Shown here piece after piece: positions 39,254 through 42,197 of a DNA stretch of 42,197 bases. Location of the stretch: positions 1 to 42,197 of IMG/VR virus record IMGVR_UViG_3300018080_000290, one strand, 5' to 3'. The position numbers were made by a program, and so were the translations under genes. This stretch comes from a virus. The first letter of the stretch is position 1; each line of letters begins with the position of its first letter. The notes beneath the pieces are model-generated. The model had not been told where the DNA came from. It made no database searches and saw only the letters and a program-made list of their open reading frames with translations.

Positions 39254-39516
39254 AAATTGGCATTTGTTTGAACCTAGATTTAGAACCACCCCCTATCAAA
39301 AAACGTTGGCTCCGAGTAGGTGGAAAACTTTGTGTCATTTTAAAAATGTGGATTATCCAAGTGGAAGAGGGCCGGGAGTGGTTAAAAAAAAACAGATACA
39401 ATGAAGTGTGTGATAATTTAAGGACATTAACAATTGGCGTTTCTGAAATATTGTCTGAATACAGTGCTGTTCCTAAATGGACAATAGTTCGATTGTTTGG
39501 AGTTAAAAAAACGTGA
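39250..39516 (+). CDS. AT-rich hypothetical protein
   Basis: An 88-residue protein of unknown function behind CAGGAGGTGGACGCC. Its codon and base use are clearly AT-richer than those of both neighbours (many TTT, ATT, AAA), which suggests recent acquisition. It has a run of nine A (near 39386-39394). Mostly helical by pattern (LRTLTIGVSEILSEYSAV). Its stop overlaps the GTG of the resolvase gene. Confidence 0.55.
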   Translation: MKIGICLNLDLEPPPIKKRWLRVGGKLCVILKMWIIQVEEGREWLKKNRYNEVCDNLRTLTIGVSEILSEYSAVPKWTIVRLFGVKKT

Positions 39517-40046
39517 AACTACTTTCTTTCGACCCCGGAACGGTGAACATGGGATGGGCGGCCTTGGACATTTACATCACCAAGAAAAACCCGACCCGGT
39601 ACACCTGGGACTACGGGACAATCCAGACCCCGTCCGGATGGAAGATTCAAAGCCGGTTGTGGCGGCTGTACGTTGAGGCCCAGCGCCTGGTCGTCGTGCA
39701 CGACCCGACGATGATCCTGGTAGAGGAGGTTTACACAAAACCCTCGAAGGGATTTAAGACTGGGGCAACCGTGGCCATGGCAAAGGCCCTGGTGTACCTG
39801 TTGGCCGGACAACTTCAAAAGCCGATTGACGTGTTACAATCTTCGACGGTCAAGAAATGGGCGGTCGGTTCCGGCCGGGCCTCGAAGGAACAAGTAGCAA
39901 AAGGGATGAAAGATTTGTTGTTGGTTCATCGACAAGGAGAGGATCCCTTTTGGGAGTTGCCGGACCAGGACGGCGCGGATGCCATGGCGGTTTGTTGGGC
40001 CTGGTGGAACCGGTACGACGAAGAAAGAAAGGCGGTTGAAAAATGA
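39513..40046 (+). CDS. RuvC-type Holliday junction resolvase
   Basis: A 177-residue resolvase of the RNase H fold. Catalytic acids are visible: D7 in LLSFDPGTVNMGWA, E71/E72 in ILVEEVY, and D153 with D156 in DQDGADAMAVCWA near the end. GTG start overlaps the previous stop. It probably resolves replication or recombination branches before packaging. Confidence 0.85.
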   Translation: MKLLSFDPGTVNMGWAALDIYITKKNPTRYTWDYGTIQTPSGWKIQSRLWRLYVEAQRLVVVHDPTMILVEEVYTKPSKGFKTGATVAMAKALVYLLAGQLQKPIDVLQSSTVKKWAVGSGRASKEQVAKGMKDLLLVHRQGEDPFWELPDQDGADAMAVCWAWWNRYDEERKAVEK

Positions 40047-40261
40047 AAACACGAGCGGCGCTACGGGAACTGCTCAAGCGCGGGTACCAGGTAATCAAAA
40101 TCAGAGAGAAAACCGGCCTCGCCTCGAAGGGCCAGGGACCGGCGAAGTCTTTCATCGCGGAGATGCGGGACGGTACTTTTTTTGAAATCGGAATTTACTG
40201 GCGGGTAAAACAACTCAAGGGCAAGGTGACCCTCCCGCCTCGTTGGAAGAAAAGAAAATGA
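40043..40261 (+). CDS. Small basic hypothetical protein
   Basis: A 72-residue basic protein (many Lys and Arg), possibly nucleic-acid-binding; strands around GTFFEIGIYWRVKQL. ATG overlaps the resolvase stop (ATGA), and its own stop overlaps the next start in the same manner. Function unknown. Confidence 0.55.
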   Translation: MKTRAALRELLKRGYQVIKIREKTGLASKGQGPAKSFIAEMRDGTFFEIGIYWRVKQLKGKVTLPPRWKKRK

Positions 40262-40665
40262 AAGTTTCAACGTTTCAAGAATACCGGGCGACGTTGACCC
40301 CGGACCAGGACAAGGCCGACGAGCGAATCATTGCTCTCGGTTCCGCCTTTAAACAACGGGGCTTGAATTTAGAGCCGGTCGTCGTGAAAGGGCTAATCGC
40401 CTGGGGGGAAGAATCCCTCCGGGACCGGGAGGAACTGGAACGGCGGAACCAATTCCAGACGGCTGCAGAAATCGCGGAACGAAGGAAGACGGAACTGTAC
40501 GACCAGGGCATTCCGTTCAAATCAAAACCGTTGACCGGCAATAAGGAATTGTCTGAAAAGACGTTAAAGGAGGCGGTGGACAAATTCACCGACGCGGTTA
40601 AGAAAATAAAGAACCTGGGCTGGTACGACGGCGGGCCGTTGAAGCCCCCGGATCCGGCTCTGTGA
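40258..40665 (+). CDS. Hypothetical helical protein
   Basis: A 135-residue, highly charged helical protein of unknown function. Start at 40258 overlaps the upstream stop; the earlier ATG at 40243 in the same frame lies further inside the preceding gene. The end (NLGWYDGGPLKPPDPAL) is Pro-rich. It ends a run of coupled early genes before a 110-base gap. Confidence 0.55.
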   Translation: MKVSTFQEYRATLTPDQDKADERIIALGSAFKQRGLNLEPVVVKGLIAWGEESLRDREELERRNQFQTAAEIAERRKTELYDQGIPFKSKPLTGNKELSEKTLKEAVDKFTDAVKKIKNLGWYDGGPLKPPDPAL

Positions 40666-40682
40666 GCGCCGCATTTGGCCAG

Positions 40683-40724
40683 TCCGGGGATTTGCCGGAA
40701 TAGTTGGGGATGTTACACCCCGGA
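40683..40724 (+). terminator. Short GC stem between early genes
   Basis: TCCGGGG (40683-40689) pairs with CCCCGGA (40718-40724), 28-base loop; an alternative GGGG/CCCC pairing lies within. No T-run. It precedes the extended AGGAGTGAATC leader of the methyltransferase gene. Confidence 0.35.
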
Positions 40725-40775
40725 TCGCGCTACGGGGCTGCTAGGGGCCTCAAACGAGAAAGGAGTGAATCGAAA

Positions 40776-41225
40776 ATGTGTTATGTTCATGCAGTTGCCA
40801 ATCCATTAACTTGGAGAAGTTTTATCGGACGAATCGGGGGGTTGCGGATCGGTTCCCTTCTGGATGTGGGGACCGGGGACGGGGCCTTTCCCCTTTGGGT
40901 CCATCGGCGGTTTCCCAATGCGGACCCGCTGATGGGGATCGATGTGGTTTCCCCAAACGGGAATCAGCGGACCGGACGACCGGACGATGTCCGGGTCCAC
41001 GATGCCACGGACCTACCTTTCAAGTCGAAAGTTTTCGACTGGGTAACCGCCTTCAATCTTTTGGAGGATTTGTTGCCGGACGAAGTCGACCCGGTCCTGA
41101 AGGACTTTGAACGGGTCGCCGTGAAAGGGATGGTTCTTCTTGTCGACCCGGAAAAGGTTCAGCCGGACGTTTCTTCTTTCGGCCGTGTCGAAAAAAGCGG
41201 CGGGTTTTACATTGTGCGATTTTGA
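40776..41225 (+). CDS. SAM-dependent methyltransferase, class I
   Basis: A 149-residue enzyme with motif I SLLDVGTGDGAF (residues 27-38), an acidic loop after the second strand (GIDVV near 61), the VHDATDLPF segment (motif III-like), and DWVTAFNLLEDL (motif IV region). It is short and lacks an obvious target-recognition domain, so the substrate (DNA, RNA, protein or small molecule) is unknown. AAAGGAGTGAATCGAAA precedes ATG. Confidence 0.75.
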   Translation: MCYVHAVANPLTWRSFIGRIGGLRIGSLLDVGTGDGAFPLWVHRRFPNADPLMGIDVVSPNGNQRTGRPDDVRVHDATDLPFKSKVFDWVTAFNLLEDLLPDEVDPVLKDFERVAVKGMVLLVDPEKVQPDVSSFGRVEKSGGFYIVRF

Positions 41226-41278
41226 ATGCGCGGGAACTGTTTCCGCAAAATCCTATTTTTTTACTGGGAGGTTTTATC

Positions 41279-42130
41279 ATGCAAGAGAAGTTTTATTTGC
41301 CGTGGGCGGAAATCGATCCGGACCTTAAACACGGCGGCATCCCCGGCGAGTTGGAGCCCCACTACGTCGGCCCCGACCTGGGGGATAACCCTAAGACCCG
41401 CAACCGGGATCTGTATTACATCTTCGGAGTCGCCAGGGATGGCGCGGCGGGCCTTTCGATGCGCCCGGCCGCCGACCTCGAGGGACCGCCGAACCAGAAT
41501 GCCATGAGCGAAGTTTTGAAGGCCCTCAACTGGTACTTCGAGCGGGTATTGGACCGGACGAAAGTCTGCTCTACTCCGGAGCACGAATGGTGCCATGCGA
41601 TTCCGCCTTACGAGACGTTCAAGATTCGGCCCATCAAATACCCTCTGCGCAATGAGTTCATGGACAACGTGATCTTCTACTGGATCGGGACGTTGGTCGA
41701 AATCGCGGAGTTGAACCGGAACGGGAATCACTCTTACCTGGACCCGTCTTCTTCGCTCCGGATTTTGAGCGCCCTGTTTCACCTGAAAAAAACCATCATC
41801 AAAGACTGGTTCGATCAGGAAGTCGCCAACGAAATCTCCCTCGCGGAGCTACAGGAACTGTTTGCCGGTCTGGTACAGCCTGGCCCGGTCATCGTCCCGG
41901 CGGGCGAGAGCGCTCCGAAGCCGGAAGGGGAATCCGTAAAGGCGGCGCTAACCGGAGTGGACACCCTGCAATGGTTCCCGGACGAAAGCGACTGGGCCAT
42001 CTTCGGAAAGAAGCATACCGAGATGTGGAAACCGGAGCGCCTGTTTCAACCGGAAGGGGCGATCCCGGCGACCGAGGATGTCGCAAGCGAGGATACGATC
42101 CCGGCAACCAACACCTTGGAACCTGGCTAA
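41279..42130 (+). CDS. Hypothetical 283-residue protein
   Basis: Unrecognised protein. ATG at 41279 follows CTGGGAGGTTTTATC; the frame opens earlier, inside the methyltransferase gene, but that is less likely. Residues about 20-190 form a compact domain with many aromatic and charged residues (NRDLYYIFGVARDGAAG, NAMSEVLKALNWYFERVL, EWCHAIPPYETFKIRPIKYP). Residues about 205-283 are Pro/Glu/Ala-rich and probably flexible. Function unknown. Confidence 0.6.
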   Translation: MQEKFYLPWAEIDPDLKHGGIPGELEPHYVGPDLGDNPKTRNRDLYYIFGVARDGAAGLSMRPAADLEGPPNQNAMSEVLKALNWYFERVLDRTKVCSTPEHEWCHAIPPYETFKIRPIKYPLRNEFMDNVIFYWIGTLVEIAELNRNGNHSYLDPSSSLRILSALFHLKKTIIKDWFDQEVANEISLAELQELFAGLVQPGPVIVPAGESAPKPEGESVKAALTGVDTLQWFPDESDWAIFGKKHTEMWKPERLFQPEGAIPATEDVASEDTIPATNTLEPG

Positions 42131-42159
42131 AAGTTCTTTGGTAAGAAGGATTCCAACAC

Positions 42160-42187
42160 GGCGGGGGAGGGGCCAGGCTCCCCCGCC
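42160..42187 (+). terminator. Strong hairpin at right end
   Basis: GGCGGGGGAG (42160-42169) pairs with CTCCCCCGCC (42178-42187), ten perfect pairs, loop GGGCCAGG. ATTGGGAAGG follows, without a T-run before the window ends. If the genome is circular it would sit just before the first gene. Confidence 0.6.
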
Positions 42188-42197
42188 ATTGGGAAGG

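Noticed and set aside
1-42197. Terminal repeats proving a closed genome
   Set aside because: I compared the first and last tens of bases by eye and saw no shared sequence; circularity is only suggested by gene order.

Overview
The window looks like the complete or nearly complete genome of a tailed bacteriophage with a long, flexible tail (siphovirus-type). Every gene I accept lies on the + strand. The genes are tightly packed, many starts overlap the previous stop (ATGA or TAATG), and most follow a strong Shine-Dalgarno. This implies a bacterial host with a normal code, but I cannot name the host. I see no integrase, no tRNA and no CRISPR array. A hairpin sits at the right end and the early genes appear to continue from the right end into the left end, so this is probably a circular or circularly permuted genome cut inside the early region; I cannot prove closure.

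Layout. (1) 1-8577: continuation of the early region. It has many small proteins, unusually rich in CxxC zinc motifs, a RecF/SbcC-like ATPase (2344), a sulfotransferase (3981), a glycosyltransferase (5153), and a large membrane-anchored protein carrying a tail-type beta domain (7096). (2) 8578-9469: non-coding, with iterons, G-runs and a nearby GC-skew switch. (3) 9470-18996: packaging and head module: TerS, TerL (GpA type), portal, a MptE/sialyltransferase-like enzyme, Mu F-like minor head protein, protease with nested scaffold, decoration protein and a Mu T-like major capsid protein. (4) 19119-33215: neck and tail, including duplicated tail tube genes, the G/GT frameshift chaperone pair, tape measure, hub, DNRLRE and repeat-rich fibres. 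(5) 33295-35583: very small membrane proteins, a lipoprotein and a Cro-like HTH protein; probably lysis and regulation, but no endolysin is recognisable. (6) 35637-42130: early module starting at a good sigma70-type promoter: a putative annealing protein, Cas4-like Fe-S exonuclease, HTH protein, lambda O-like initiator with iterons inside its gene, a helicase-loader candidate, RuvC-type resolvase and a methyltransferase.

The most interesting features are non-coding. The palindromic 16-bp iteron CGGACAGGGATGTCCG occurs four times inside the O-like gene, next to an AT-rich stretch as in lambda ori. The same motif recurs about 29 kb away in an organised two-unit array upstream of TerS, phased at exactly 20 bp and followed by G-quadruplex-type G-runs and a sharp C-rich to G-rich switch. 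This suggests a second origin or a replication-packaging control site. Separately, several gene boundaries carry long-loop stems (often 10-11 perfect GC-rich base pairs around 37-84 nt) just ahead of a ribosome binding site, and a conserved AAAGGAGTGAATC start leader recurs.

All functions are inferred by reading motifs; no database search was run.
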